In this document: piece after piece, positions 25,101-39,000 of the stretch
Layout of the letters: every line of letters begins with the position of its first letter
How positions within the stretch are numbered: position 1 is the first letter of the stretch
Source of the DNA: Promerops cafer
Taxonomy: Eukaryota > Chordata > Aves > Passeriformes > Nectariniidae
Assembly (NCBI GenBank): GCA_013398275.1
Contig: VZSE01002342.1
Location: 1,837,881-1,901,880 of the forward strand
DNA length: 64,000 nt
Direction of reading: 5' to 3'
Program-made: the position numbers and the translations under genes
The notes under the pieces: model-generated
The model's input: the letters and a program-made list of their open reading frames with translations, nothing else
What the model was told of the DNA's origin: nothing
Databases searched by the model: none

Positions 25101-27035
25101 TAACAGTTTTTGTATTTATGCTGCTAATGCACAAGACTGAAAACTATATCTACACAAATAACAGGAAGAAAAAAATAAAGGAAAAGTGTCAAATTACAGA
25201 ATTTTCTCATTTCAAGAGAATAATTTGGCACTAAAGGACTCAATTCCTAAAAGAGAAATTAACATTATATTCAGAATATAGAAGCAGAATCATCAAGGAT
25301 AACCACAAACCTAGCACTGCCAACTCCAACACTAAACTATGTCCCTAAATGCTGCATCTACAGGGCTTTTAAACACCCTCAGGGATGGTGACTCCACCAA
25401 TTCCCTGGTCAGCCTGTGCCCATGATTTGAAGCCTGTTCCAATGACTGGCAACCCCTTCTGTAAAGAAATTTTTCCTAATACACAATCTAAACCTTCCCT
25501 GGTGCAACTCAAAACCATTTCCTCTCACTCTGTCTCTGTTACCTGAGAGAAGAGACCAACACTCGCCTCGTTACAACATTCTTTCAGGAGGTCTCCCCCA
25601 AGCCTTTTCTCCAGGCTAAATGACCCCAGCTCCCTCAGCCACTCCTTGTCTGACTCATGTTCCAGACCCTTCACAGGCTCCATTGCCCTTCCCTGGACTT
25701 GCTCCAGCACCTCAATGTCTTTCTTGCAGTGAGTGGATTAAAACTGAACACAACACTCGAGACGTGGCCTCCCCAGGGCCGAGTACAGGGGGACAATCAC
25801 TGCCCTGGTCCTGCTGGCCACACTACTGCTGATACAGGCCAGGGTGCCACTGGCCTTCTTGGCCACCTGGGCACAGCTGGCTCATGTTCAGCTGCTGTCA
25901 CCAGCACCCCCAGGTCCTTCTCAGCTGAGCAACTTTCCAGCCACTCTTACCCCAGCCTGTAGAACTGCAGGGGGTTGTTGTGACCCAAGTTCAGGACCTC
26001 ACAGTTGGCCTTACTGAAATCTCAGCCTATCAATCCAGCCTGTCCAGATCACTCTGCAGAGCCTTCCTACCCTCCAGCAGATCAACACTCTCACCCAACT
26101 GGGTGTCACCTGCAAACTCACTGATGGTGACCTCAATCCCTTTGTCCATATCATCAATAAATATATTAAAAAGGACTGGCCCCAGTACTGAGCCCTGTGG
26201 AACCCCACTAGGGACTGGCTGCCAGCTGGATGTAACTCCATTCACCACCACTCTCTGGGCCTGGCCATCCAAACTGTTTTTTACTCAGTGAACAGTGCAT
26301 TCATCCAAGCCACAGGCAGCCCATTACTCCAGGAGAATGCTGTTAGCTAGGAGAACAAGACTGTTTAAACAATAATAAACAATAAATTGAGTTAATCCGT
26401 ACCTGAGTCATTCCAGACTGGAGCTGTAAAGTTGCAGGCTGAGATATTGCTGGCTGTGTTACTGGTTGTCCGAGAGACTGTGAGCTTAAAGACTAAGATT
26501 AAAAAAATTATTCCATAATCAAAAGAGAATGAACTTCATACTTGACATGAAGCATTTCTTTAAAGAGTCAAATTCAAAACAGCATCATATGAACATATAA
26601 TAGAAACTAGTAAATCATTTCTTGAAATATCTAACCTTAATTATTAGAGAATTAAGAAAACAAGAGCAACTGATTATCTACATAATACATACATGATTTT
26701 TCCACTGCTAAAAATATATATAAGCAGTAGGTATAAAACAGAAATTACAACTACAAGTATTTTAGAAGTCTTAATTTCAACAAGTTTGGAAGTTGACACA
26801 TTTGATTTATTCTTAAACTAACGATTTTTAGAAATACGTATTTTAATAAGCATTCTGTTTATTAAGAGAATGCATTAGTTCAACAGGAAAACAAGCACCA
26901 AGTACATGAAGCATGACAATTTCTCACACTACCAAGATTTCAGAAAGGATAAAGAAATATTCACTAATATTCTTAGTCATAAATTTTTGGGAATTCTCTG
27001 CAGGGATACACACAGCAATACACTGGCAATTTTAC

Positions 27036-27071
<36 letters not shown>

Positions 27072-30000
27072 ACTAAAAATCCAGAATCACAGAAAAGTTC
27101 TGTGTGAAAGCAGAGATTCATTCACATTCTTGCAAATCCTAATGACAAAACCTAAATATGTATATGCTTAATTATTGTATTCCTTTAAAATCTAGTATAC
27201 CAAAGTCGCATACCAATGATGCAGTTCTAAGAGATGTATTCCAAGAGAAACTCTTGAAGTTTAAATTATGTTTTTAGAAGAAATAACACAAAGCTTATAT
27301 GGATTTAATAATAGCTTTTAAAGGTGAACTCCACTGTTTAGATACATTTTTCTCTGAAGTTACCTGACTGCTCAGAGATGATCTTCTTTGCGCAGTCTTT
27401 TCATGACCAGATAAGCCTTGCCTTGGAGGAGTGCTAGTGTCCACTGTCATTTTAGTTGGTGTTGCTGACAATGTTGAGAGTTAGAACAGAAAGAAACATG
27501 TTAATTGTTATCTCAATTCTGTAATGCAATAATCTAATTACAGGAAGCTTTTAATGAATTAAAAAACTATTAAGGCTTGGACTCTTTTTTTCCCCTGACT
27601 ATCCACCAATAGTGCAATCTGATGGACTGAAATAGGTGTACTAGTGTCTGATATTGTACTCCTAGAAGTAAAAGTCTTTTTCAGAGTAGTCTGCAGATCT
27701 CTGAACCACAAAAAAAGGGTATTTTCACTTGCACACTTCTCATAAAATTAACTGCCAGTTATGCATTTAATTAAATTGAGAAAGTCTTCATTAGGAAAGC
27801 AATTCTATTTTCAACAGTTGGTGCTTACATGAATGATCCGATACTGCAGTATGTGAAGATTTTCTTGAACTCCTGGAGGAAGCAGAAGGTGTGGGGCTGG
27901 TATCAAACCTTTCCAATGCTTCTTTGAGACTCACTGTGTTTATGTGATTGTCAGACCCAGAGTCCTGACTCTGAAGAGACACACATAAACAACAATTATT
28001 TATCTAATCCAGCACACAATGTATATTTCCGTTAGAAAATATTTCAGACCTTTTTCTAACCAACCCCCTTACACAGGTGACTATGCAGAAGTAGTGGCCT
28101 GTTTGATGGATGTAAGCTCTATTTCCATTTGAGGCTTTCATCCTTGGAAACCAAAGCAATATAAGCCTAGAAACCAAAATGCATGCAGACTTAGGCCACA
28201 AACTGACTAGAGCTGACCTCCTTCTGTAGCTACTCAATGCACTGAACAACAGTGTAATGAGTGAACTGCTTATTCTTTTGAGAAAGGATGAGTTCATTCC
28301 ACTAGGAGCACCGACAAATGAAATTTGTGAAACTGCCAAAGGAAAACCTTTCTGAACTGTCAGACTAAAACACGTCAGATCATCTCCACAAGTTGATAAG
28401 ACTCACTGAGCTTCCAGGAAAATTAATTCAAAATTAATTTTGTATACTTTTAAGAAGCAGGACAGATTCACACAATTAAACAGCTCCTACTTTCCTATTG
28501 TGAATTCCTTCTTGGTGCGTTGACTTTGGTTTTTCAGATTATTGGTACTTCCAGTAAGGGAGACCATTTATTTAGGAATCTAACACTGCAGAAATCAGAT
28601 CTTAATAAAAACTTATGGGTGCTACCATGTTACAACTACATGCACATTAATTCCTGAAAAGAGAAAGATGTTACAGCAGAGTACAGTTAAACACTCTTTC
28701 TAGACTTCTTTGATAGTTTTCAATAGTCACATTATTTAGAGACCAAAAAATTACTTTATTTGGGGACAAATGGGACAAAACACTTTTTGCTGCTGTATAT
28801 TTGCTTGCATAGTATTTTTAGTATGTGAAGATGTAAAATAGAATGATATAAAACACTCACTTTATCTGCTGTTATCTCTGGAAGAGATTCCTCAATACCA
28901 AGTTCTCGTCGTCTTTCTGCTCTAACTTCTGCATAACTAGAAGAAAAAACCAAGGGTGACTACTACATCACAGGATGATTGAAAAAATATACCTCAAAGA
29001 CCAAACTCCTCAAATCCACCTTGCTTATAAAGTATCCCAGGAAGTTTTCCAGTGGTTCTTCACACTGCTGTAAGTTCTCTACCTCCGAAATACCATCAAG
29101 ACAGCTCCCATAACAGTAGGATTACTTTAAAAATAACCTACCTTACAACAGTGTGCGTACAGACAATAAACTCTGGCCTGGAATTCCACTGGTGATACGT
29201 GATATAGTAATGAGTTTGCAGCCAAATCCATTGTTGTCCCTTTGTAAGGAATCTGTAGTAACATGACTTCCCTTTCCCATATTGCATTACTATAAAGATG
29301 AAGAATAAAGTTTACTGTCTTGCCAGGTTGTAAATACCCCCATTACATAAAAAAGAACATTATTTCCCCGGTTCACATAGCCCAAACCCATGTCTAAATC
29401 CAGCAGTAAGGCAATGACCAAGAACAGGTTTGAAAATTTTCCACCAATTTTTGCACTTACTAAACATTATAAAGCCTTTTAAATGCTATTGGAAGAACTG
29501 GAAAAGTATTAAGTCATAGAGCTGTGCACTCCAATTTACCACAATGAAACCCCAGAATTGTAAGATAAAGTTAAATCTGTTTTGGAGTTCTGTATCAAAA
29601 GGAAAAAAGATACAGAACAGCAGTATAATAATGTCAAACGAATGGTAATAAAGACACTTCACTCAAAATATCACAAAATTTCACCAGAACAGTTGTACAA
29701 TTTAACAAAGTTGCTCATTTTAGTGACTTAGTTGTACTCACAATGCTCATGACATTTTGCCAGATTATCTAGATCATCCACATGATAATAATCATAGCCT
29801 GATGTTCCCAAAACTTCAAATGGAAGATAACCTATTATCGGAGGTGCCCTAATTAATAAAAAAAAAATCAATGTCATTTTATTTTCACACCTATGAAAGA
29901 ATCTCAAACAAACCAGAATTAATTATATAAGCTTTCTTGTTTACAGTATGTGGTCCAAAACAAATTAAAAAATTAAACCCAATGCAAGTTATGAGTAGTT

Positions 30001-33000
30001 AATGCAGATTAGTGAACTCCAAGTACTACAGCCACCACTGTGATTCAGCTGCTATTGCTACTACACAGAAGGAACTGCACCTGTGATCCAAGAATAGGAA
30101 CTTCCATTCTAAGCTGTGTCTAGATGTGAACTCTTCATTGGGTTCTTCAACAGTGCACATTTCCTAAAAAGGGAAAAAAAAATCTCTGAAAACTGCTCTA
30201 TTCTAGTACCTAAGCTCTTTGAAAATTCAGACTTACCTAACGTTAGTAGGTAGTTCCACAATAGTTATAATGTTATTTTTAGACAGCTTCGTTGGTTTTG
30301 CCTGTTTAGACTCACAGTACTGAGGTAGAATCTAATCTCAACTGTGCCAAAGCTGATGCTCGGTTGATTTAATGGACTAACCATGTCGTGAGATTAAACT
30401 CAAACTCAGTATCTACAAACACAACAGTACAAGCAGAAATCCATAGTTCCTGCAGTTATGCTTTTAAATTGTAACACACAAAAGAAGAGATGAAGCATTC
30501 CTACCAAGACAGTCTGATTATAGTCTGTGTTTATAATGGGTAAAACCCTGCATTAGTAAGATGGTCACATTACTCTGAGTTTAGGAATATGATTCTTCCC
30601 TTTAGTGAACACAAAGTACTCTAAATCTCTTTGAGTGCACAGACATATACTACAAATAACACACTATTCTTATGTTTAGAACTCACAAAATGTAAGAGAA
30701 TGGCTGTATTTCCATTACAACACAACCTTAAGGTATTCTGCACATAATTCTAAATGCATTCAGAGCATGTCAGTCAACTTCTACTGTCCCCTTCGAGAAA
30801 GATAAAGATGCCCCACTGAGTACTGTGCCTCATGCAGAGACAGTCAAAATACCACACACCCCAAGCCAGCCAATTCTTTTGCAAACTCCTCTCCTCTCCT
30901 ATACTGCCTTACAAGAAGAAAGATGGATGATGGAATACATGCATACAAATACACCTCTCAAAAAATTATGTTAAAATTAAGAGATAAGTAAATCTTTCTT
31001 TTTTGGACACCTGCACACATTTGTCATTTGTAGGAGATTGCAATGGTATTCCCAGTGCCAGGAACACACTGGAATCTATTGATGATCAGGTACAAGAGTT
31101 TCCTAAAGACTGCAGTGTGGAAGCTGCTGCTACAACGGCAGAATACTCACAAGTGTGGACAGACAAGCACACTGCTGCCCTTCAAACCTCTGTAACAAAA
31201 GCAGTCCTGCAGAAAAATATAGTAGAAGACCAACAGAGAGACCACCTTTCTTTTTATTCTTTCAGGTTATAATCCAAAGAATTTAATTGGATACTTTGCA
31301 GTTTTTTAAATAGATCTAAGTTTTCTTTCTATGAAAGGAAAAAGTGACCATACCTAGGCAATGGTTTTTTTCACATTCATCACTGTAAAATCTAAAGACA
31401 GTGACTTAGAAAATGACGGCATGATGGATGAATTAGATGGAGGCAAGGAACTAAACAACTCTGGGCACAAATTTATGACTCTTGATGTGAACTTCAGTCA
31501 GCAAGGCTTAAGCTTCGAACTTGAAACTACCCCTAGAACCCAAAGCTCATCTACTTTTCTAAAATTACAGCATTTAATAAAGCATCACTCAAAGTAAGAG
31601 AAATGACAGAACAAGAGTATATCCTTGAGATATACTTTTGATTTGTTGCTTCTTTTGATCTAACTATTTTGGCACAAGTCAAAACAAAAGTAAAATCACT
31701 GAAGTGCAGGCAGTAAAACCACAGTAAAAACATCATGGTTAGAGATGGCAGCAGGTTAGTATCCAATTACTCAATGCATTTATATTAATGATTTGCAGAT
31801 ATTCCACTGTAAAATACCCCTGGGCAGAAGCCAGCTTGTTCAACAAGGCGTCTTGTTGAAGTTGTCAACAAGGCATCTAGAAAAGAAAGGACTTTCATTT
31901 GTAACAAAAAGTATTCTGGTAGAATCCTTTTGGCTGGATTAATTCTGCCTTCTTGATAGGATGCAATCATCAACTAGCCAAAATGCAAGACAAAAGTTTT
32001 AAAGAATGTGTACAACCAAATGCCTTCACTAGGGAGCAAAATTTATGACGTTTTGTTGCAGAAGTGGTAGAGTCATATGCATAAAATAAAAACATGAACT
32101 TTAGAGGTGCAAAAAGCATTGCATATCCTGACAAATTACATTTGAGGGAAAAAAACAGCATCCAGAACCATATACCAACTGAAAGAAAGCAAATAAGTGA
32201 CAGATGAGCAGGAATGTTTTACCTTAAGTAAAGCAAGTACTGAAACACATATCTCCTTACTGGCTGCATCACGCATTTGTTAGTAAAGTTACTGGGATGG
32301 TAGAATTCCTGACATACACTCATTGCTAAAGTCCAGTCAATGCTAGCCTCAATAATAACAGAAGGTATGCCAAGTATAAATATGTATTGCCAGATTAAGT
32401 CTTTACTCTAATATAAGTAGTCTTCAAAAGATTTCCCAAATTAACAGCACCAGTTGAAAGTCTCAGGAGGATCTCAAAACTTTTGTAATATGGAAGCTTC
32501 CTTGGGCACTAAGGGCTCAGAGGTTCTTGCTAAATTATATTCCGGTGGACTTCTTAGAAATTTATTTCATGTGTATTTCTCTTTTATATTACTATTTAAA
32601 ATTACTGTTCACCATAACTTTGTTCGACACTGTGCATAAAACTTAGCCTATTTGAAGTAAGAAACAGACACTTTCGGTTTCATATCATAGAATTCCTTAT
32701 GGTTTTCATTAATATTTTAAATGCTGTGTGCATTCTCTCTGAAGTTTTCCCATTCAGAGTCTATTTAAGAATCATATCAAAGTGATTTCATTTGTACATA
32801 CCTTGATAAATTGAGGTGTAGCTAATCTAACTGTGGCTACAAAGCAAACTTTCTCTTCATATGAAGGCCGGTGTGATCTCTGAATAGTTCCTTCAAAACC
32901 ATTGTGCGCTGAGTTGGGAACTGAGGGCAGACAGAGGAGGTAACAACACAGATGTAAGTATGGAGGAAAATGGCAGTAGTATCAGAAGACAAGTGGCCCA

Positions 33001-36000
33001 ATATTGATCTGTGGTTTGCTTGTAACTTAGCAGGCACTAAGAAAAATGCTACATATCTACACTTCTATGCACAGGAATAGTACCACAGTAGTAGTAGTTA
33101 CATAGTAGTAATGGGAACACGACCATCAAGTAACTTTCTCAAATAACTAAAACTACAGTTAATATGGTATTATTATTGACAAAGCCTTTTTAAGAAACTA
33201 GTAACAGTTCTAATCCTTGCTAACTGGTAAAAATGACTGGATTACACTTTCTTCAAAAATATCTTTAAATTTTATCTTTTGTATCAAGTTTTGCTAACTT
33301 TTTCTTTTGAACTCTGAGATAAGTATTTATTTTCTAGACATCCATCACACTTAAGCAACACATGCTGAAGATATACTAAGTAACAGAAGAATCAATGGCA
33401 CAATAATGGGAGTGAAAGAATCAGGATACTGAGCTGAGGACAAATTCCACTTATTGAATCACAGAGATGGAATCAAAAGGAGATGGACTAAATCTCAAAA
33501 CAGATTAACCTTATCCTTAATTTCCAGCAGTTACCAATTTACTTTATATTTACAAAGGTCTAGAGATGGTGATTTCAAAACCCTGTGAGGCTTTTCAAAG
33601 CCTGACTAGTTTTAATTCAGCTCTAGATTAGAACTCCTGAAGTTTCTTCATGCAATTTCATCTTACAGATCCTTGCTCTTTCTATCAGAAAGAAAATAGG
33701 CAGTTTCTTTCATTTTTATCTTAGCCCTTGTCCTTTGTCCTTCAGAGTTTATCTTGCCTTGTAAGTCAGATTTATAAACTACTTCATGCTTTTGTGGCTC
33801 TACTCTGAGCTCTCCAAATTCTGTACTTCTGACAAATAAGTATCAAAAACTGGATGAGGATATGCAAGTGCTAAGAAGTGCAGTGGGGTTATTTAATGAG
33901 ATTTAGACTATATTTTAGAAAGGCTTTTGCATTATCCCAGCTTGGTAGCTGATCAAGGTGATTTAGCCTTGTTCAGTTTACATTCCACAGTAACTCCTTT
34001 TCCTAAAGGACTGCTATGTAGCTGGCTGTAACCACCCCTGTTCATATAGTTTGATATTCCTAAATGTAGTGATTTGCATTTTTTCTTAGTCAATTTTTCT
34101 GGGTTTTTAGCCCAAAATAATTTCTTTTCTAAATTTGGGGATGAATTCTTCTCTTGTTTTTAGGGGATTATTTCATAACTGCTAACTATGTTCTATTGTT
34201 CTTAACATTAATGAAAATACTGATTTTGAAGAATGAAGTTGTCAATTAAAATTGCACTTTAATGGTGAACACTGGTAACCTTTCCAATCAGTTTCTGCAG
34301 CTACTCTCCAGCAATTTCAATTAACATGTGCTTCCCTTACACATTTGTGAGAACAGAATATGATAACAAAAACATATTTTAAAAGTCTATCATTTATTTG
34401 TGCTTTATCATCTTATCCACACACTGTGTTACTTTTTGGTAGAGGAAGATGAACTGATTTGATGCTATTTCTACCTGAAAAATCCACAGTGGTTGCCATT
34501 CAATTCCCTGCTAGCTTCCTGAAACTCATATATAGTTTAATGATTTGTTCCAGAGTATTTCCAAATATTGAATTGCAACCAATAGGTCTGCAGTTTCCCA
34601 ACTCCTCATTCCAAGACTAGCACAGTATTTGGCCTTTTCAGGACTGTTTCTTGTCTTTCCTATAATATTACATAACTGCATTTGCATTAAGACTCAACCT
34701 CTTCCCATTTTGTGAAAGAAACACTGGTATCAGATAAAAAACCCCACAGATTTATTTACAACATACTGGTTTACGTAATATTTTTGGGTGAGCGTTCTAA
34801 GAATCTACTACTGATCACACTGCAGAACCCACTTGGACAAATAAACAGGCTTCTCAAGTAAGCAGCACAGCCTGGCCAAACAGATTAGAGATGCAGTACA
34901 GAGAAAGAATATTATACATAGCTAATAAAAATAATTCCAATGGAAGGGAGTAGGAACTCAGTGCGGAAAACTGCACGGCCCACCCATTCATCTGAGTGGT
35001 AATTCCTGTCAAGTGAAAGCACAGAATTGAAATGAGAGGAAAACCTACATTTTCCTTCCCAGTTGACTGTGTAATGAAAAATGCAGGTACTAATCTTCAA
35101 GTTAGTCACCTGCTTAAATATGGCTTATGCCATATTGCCATTATGAGCTAAATTCAGATTCTCTATTTTAAAGCATTTGCCTGAATTTCTCTTACATTCT
35201 TTTAAACAATGTTTTACAAAATACTAGTTTTCTTTAATTGAAAGCATTAAGCACAATTACTACATTTTGCATTCAAATACACAGACCTCTAATACATGAT
35301 AGGCAGTTTTTCTTCTTTTCCATTACACCAATCGAGAAGTGATAAAACTGCTTCGAGATCTTTTTTTGAAAGCCTGATTTTAGTTCACCTACATTTTGCA
35401 CCATGGTCCCAAGCCAGTTTAGCCGTGGAGCTGCCTACGTATTCCATTCCAACACTACTGAAATTACTTACCATGATTCAAACACTTGAAATTTCCTATA
35501 AATTTTACGTATTCATATGTAGGTTGCTCTTTTGGATCTATTGTTCCTCGCAGCATATGGCAACAGAATTCTAGCTGATTTTTTGCTAGAAAAAAAAATT
35601 AACAAAGTAATAGGCTATACGCTTGATGAAGCACACAGGCAACATGAAATGGAAAGCAGGAATAATTAAGCTGAGTACAACTGAGGTATTTTAAGTGGAG
35701 TGATTACAGCTGGCTACAGTGATGCCTTGGAGTTGCTACTTAGAACAGAGGCTAGACAAGATTAAGATAATAAAGTGGTATTTATTAAAGGCCTTCAAAC
35801 AGGTACACCTTGGGCAGTCAGAAGCTTTCCAGAGGATACACCCAAGATGGACAACGGTCATAAGTTTTTCAGACAGATATACGTTTGGTCCATTTACATA
35901 TCAGGGGTTATTCCTCCAATTACAGCTTCAGGTAATGTATCCCTGGGTTGCTCCCCCCCCCGACAATTCACTTTTGTTTATACTTTCTGGGGTCTAAGGC

Positions 36001-39000
36001 TGTAGGGTATTCTTGAATCTCAGGCCTAGAGGGATTGTTCTGTCTGACCAAATGTGAAGACAGTTAACTAACACTTTATGTGCAGTTAAGAGTTATGCAC
36101 TAAAGCAGTACAGGATTTGAAAAATGTAAAGGGTAAAATTATAAGGCATCAACAGCATCTGCTTTTAACCAGCATGACAGTAACTAACCTAAAGATCTCC
36201 TTTAGATTTTGTGCACGAAGGGCTTGAATATTATTAACATGAAAACCTCTGAGAACTAGAGCTGTATTAAAGAAAACACCTTGAACTTCAGTTCACTAAA
36301 GCATATGCTCCCAAACTCCATTAGGCTACTACGTATTTATACTTGCTAACTGCTAAAACTGTCTAAATAGAAGCTCTATAAACAATATGAACATTTCCAA
36401 TACACAGGAAATTTATAGACTGAAAGGCAATTTAACTTTGAAAACTCTACTCTAGAGTAGGGGTGACACAAAGCAACACTTCTGTTCTTCAGGGCTGAAG
36501 TATACGTCTCTGCTTAAGTAACACTGGAAAAACAGATCACGTACAATTCCAAGTAGATAGTTTTAACACAACTACTGTACTGGTTTTAGCTGGGATAGGG
36601 TTAATTTTCTCCATAGTAGCTCATATGGTGCTCTGTTTTGGGTTTTGACTAGAACAGTGCTGCTAACACAGGGATGTGTCCATTACTGCTCAGCAGCACT
36701 TACACAGTGCAAAGGCCTTCTCTTCATCTCACTCTGCTCTGCTGGCAGGGAGGCTGGGACACACAAGCAGCTGGGAGGGGACACAGCAGGGAGAGCTGAA
36801 CTAAGGGATATCCCACACTGTATGGCACTGTGCTCAGCAATAAAAGCTGGGGAAAGGAAGAAGGGGGAGACATCTGGGTTCATGGCATTTGTCTTCTGAA
36901 GTAATCATCCTACATGACATCGCCCTGCTTTGCTAGAGATGGCTGAACAACTGCCTACCAACCAGACAGAGCAAACTAATTCCTTATTCTGCTTTGCTTG
37001 TGCAGACAGCTTTTGACTTCACCTGTTAATCTGTCTTTATCACAACCCACAAGTTTGCTCACTTTTACTCTTCTGATTCTTTGCCCATCCAACCGAGAGG
37101 AGTGAGTGGCTGTGTGGGGCTGAGCTGCCTACAGGGGTTAGCCCAAAATAACTACTTACATTTTAAGTATTCCGGTGTCAAGGAATCACTTTCCAGCAGA
37201 TGAGAAGACAATATTTTATAAATTTCTGAATGCTCCCCCTCTGGGATAAAATTAAATACACTCTGATCCACAAGATCAGACTGAAAGAAAAAGATTTAAT
37301 AAGCATTAATTCAAGATGTACAATGTCACAAAGCCTACTATTTTAATGCAAAACAATTCCACAGTTCATTACTGACTCAACAAAGCCACCTGCTGGAATA
37401 CCTATCAATATTTTGCCAAAGAAAAAACCTCACTCTGATATGCCTGCCATGGGGAGTGGTAAATGAATTCCTTGCTTTGATTCGCTTGCATGCACGGCTT
37501 TTGCTTTACCTATTAAACTGTCTTTATCTCAACCCATGAGTTTTCTCACTTTTACCCTTCCAATTGCCTTCCCCATCCCACTGAGGGGTGATGAGTGAGC
37601 TGCTGGGTGAGGAGGAGTTGACAGTTACCGTATTTTATAATCAGTTCCACAGCTATGTACACAAAACTGCGAACAACAGAGATGGATGCAGCAAAACTGA
37701 ACAACTGATGATATGCATAAATGCATTTGGTTAAGTATTCAAAAAAGAGGAATCATAAAATGTATGTTTAGAATTCATAAATCACAGTTAAAAGCCAAAA
37801 ACAAATGAACCTGGCAAATCCTACTAAAAGAAAAAATAAAAATCACAATTACCTGCATATTTTTAAAATTTCTCAGGCTGTTATCATGCATACCTTAAGA
37901 GAATTTATTTTGTCTCTTACCACAGTAAGACAACTAGCCTTTTAAGAAAATTTGTCCTTCTCTTCTAGAAAAACACTCAATTTAACTCATTAATTGCTCA
38001 CACCAATTAATTTGCCTCACTTCAGAATAACATTATTCAAAGGTAACTTTAAAAACTAGAATGTTACATGTACCAGTGAGCAATGCCACCCAGATTAAAG
38101 ATAAGTAAATATGACAAACCCAAAAGCATATACTGAACTTAAAAAGCAGAACCGGCAGCAATGTATTTATATGAGTGCTTTGTCAAGAAAGACGTAAAAA
38201 TGTAGTTAAAAAAATTTAAATTCTTTAGATTTTTCATAATACTCTTCTGACTCATGTAGAGGCTGTGAACTCTAAAAGGTCTCCTGCAATCAACTGTGTT
38301 ACTTCAGTTACATTGAAACTGATGCTAGGCACTTCATAATCCTTTCTGAGTGCTGACTGCATTCTGCATTACCAAAGGAAATGTTTAATATGGAAGACAG
38401 ACCAGTAGGAAGCAGTTGTGCTGAAGAAAAAGCAGAAACATTAAAACAAAGCATACATCTGTCCTCCAATGCCAAAAAGGCCAATAATTAATCAGTACTC
38501 ATATCAGAATACCAATCAACCACAGACAAACCGATATGTTACTGAAAGCAATTTGTTACTTACTGGCAAATGTTCAAGTAAGGGAGTTATACTTTCAGAC
38601 ACATATATTATATTTCCATCTGTCATAATTGCTAAAAAAAAACCATCAAGAGCCTGAAATTAAACATAACGGGCAGTTAAATAAAAAAGAAACAGAGCAT
38701 ACTAAAAATTTTAAGCTATATTCAATACAGAAGATAATACAGACCAATTTTAGTTTAGTTTAGCACAGAAATGGGAATGCCTTTCCCTACTAAAAATATT
38801 TAATCTTATTTTTACTCTAAAAGCATTACAATTTCCATACTGTTCTGTTGTTAAATAATCTGTGGTTTCAGAATCAAGTACATATATAGACAGCCACTGT
38901 TTTCCCCAACTCCCACTCTGCCTGCCTGTTATTTTTAATTCCATCACCATTTCAGACCTCAGAAAGCTCATAAAAATGAGCTAGAGACAAAAGTGAGAAG

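Noticed and set aside
35719..36005. Two overlapping + strand open frames as genes
   Set aside because: They lie antisense within an LTR in a CLOCK intron.
36645..36899. Open frames in the ERVL-type LTR as viral genes
   Set aside because: The element is a solo LTR; no gag, pol or env similarity is readable.
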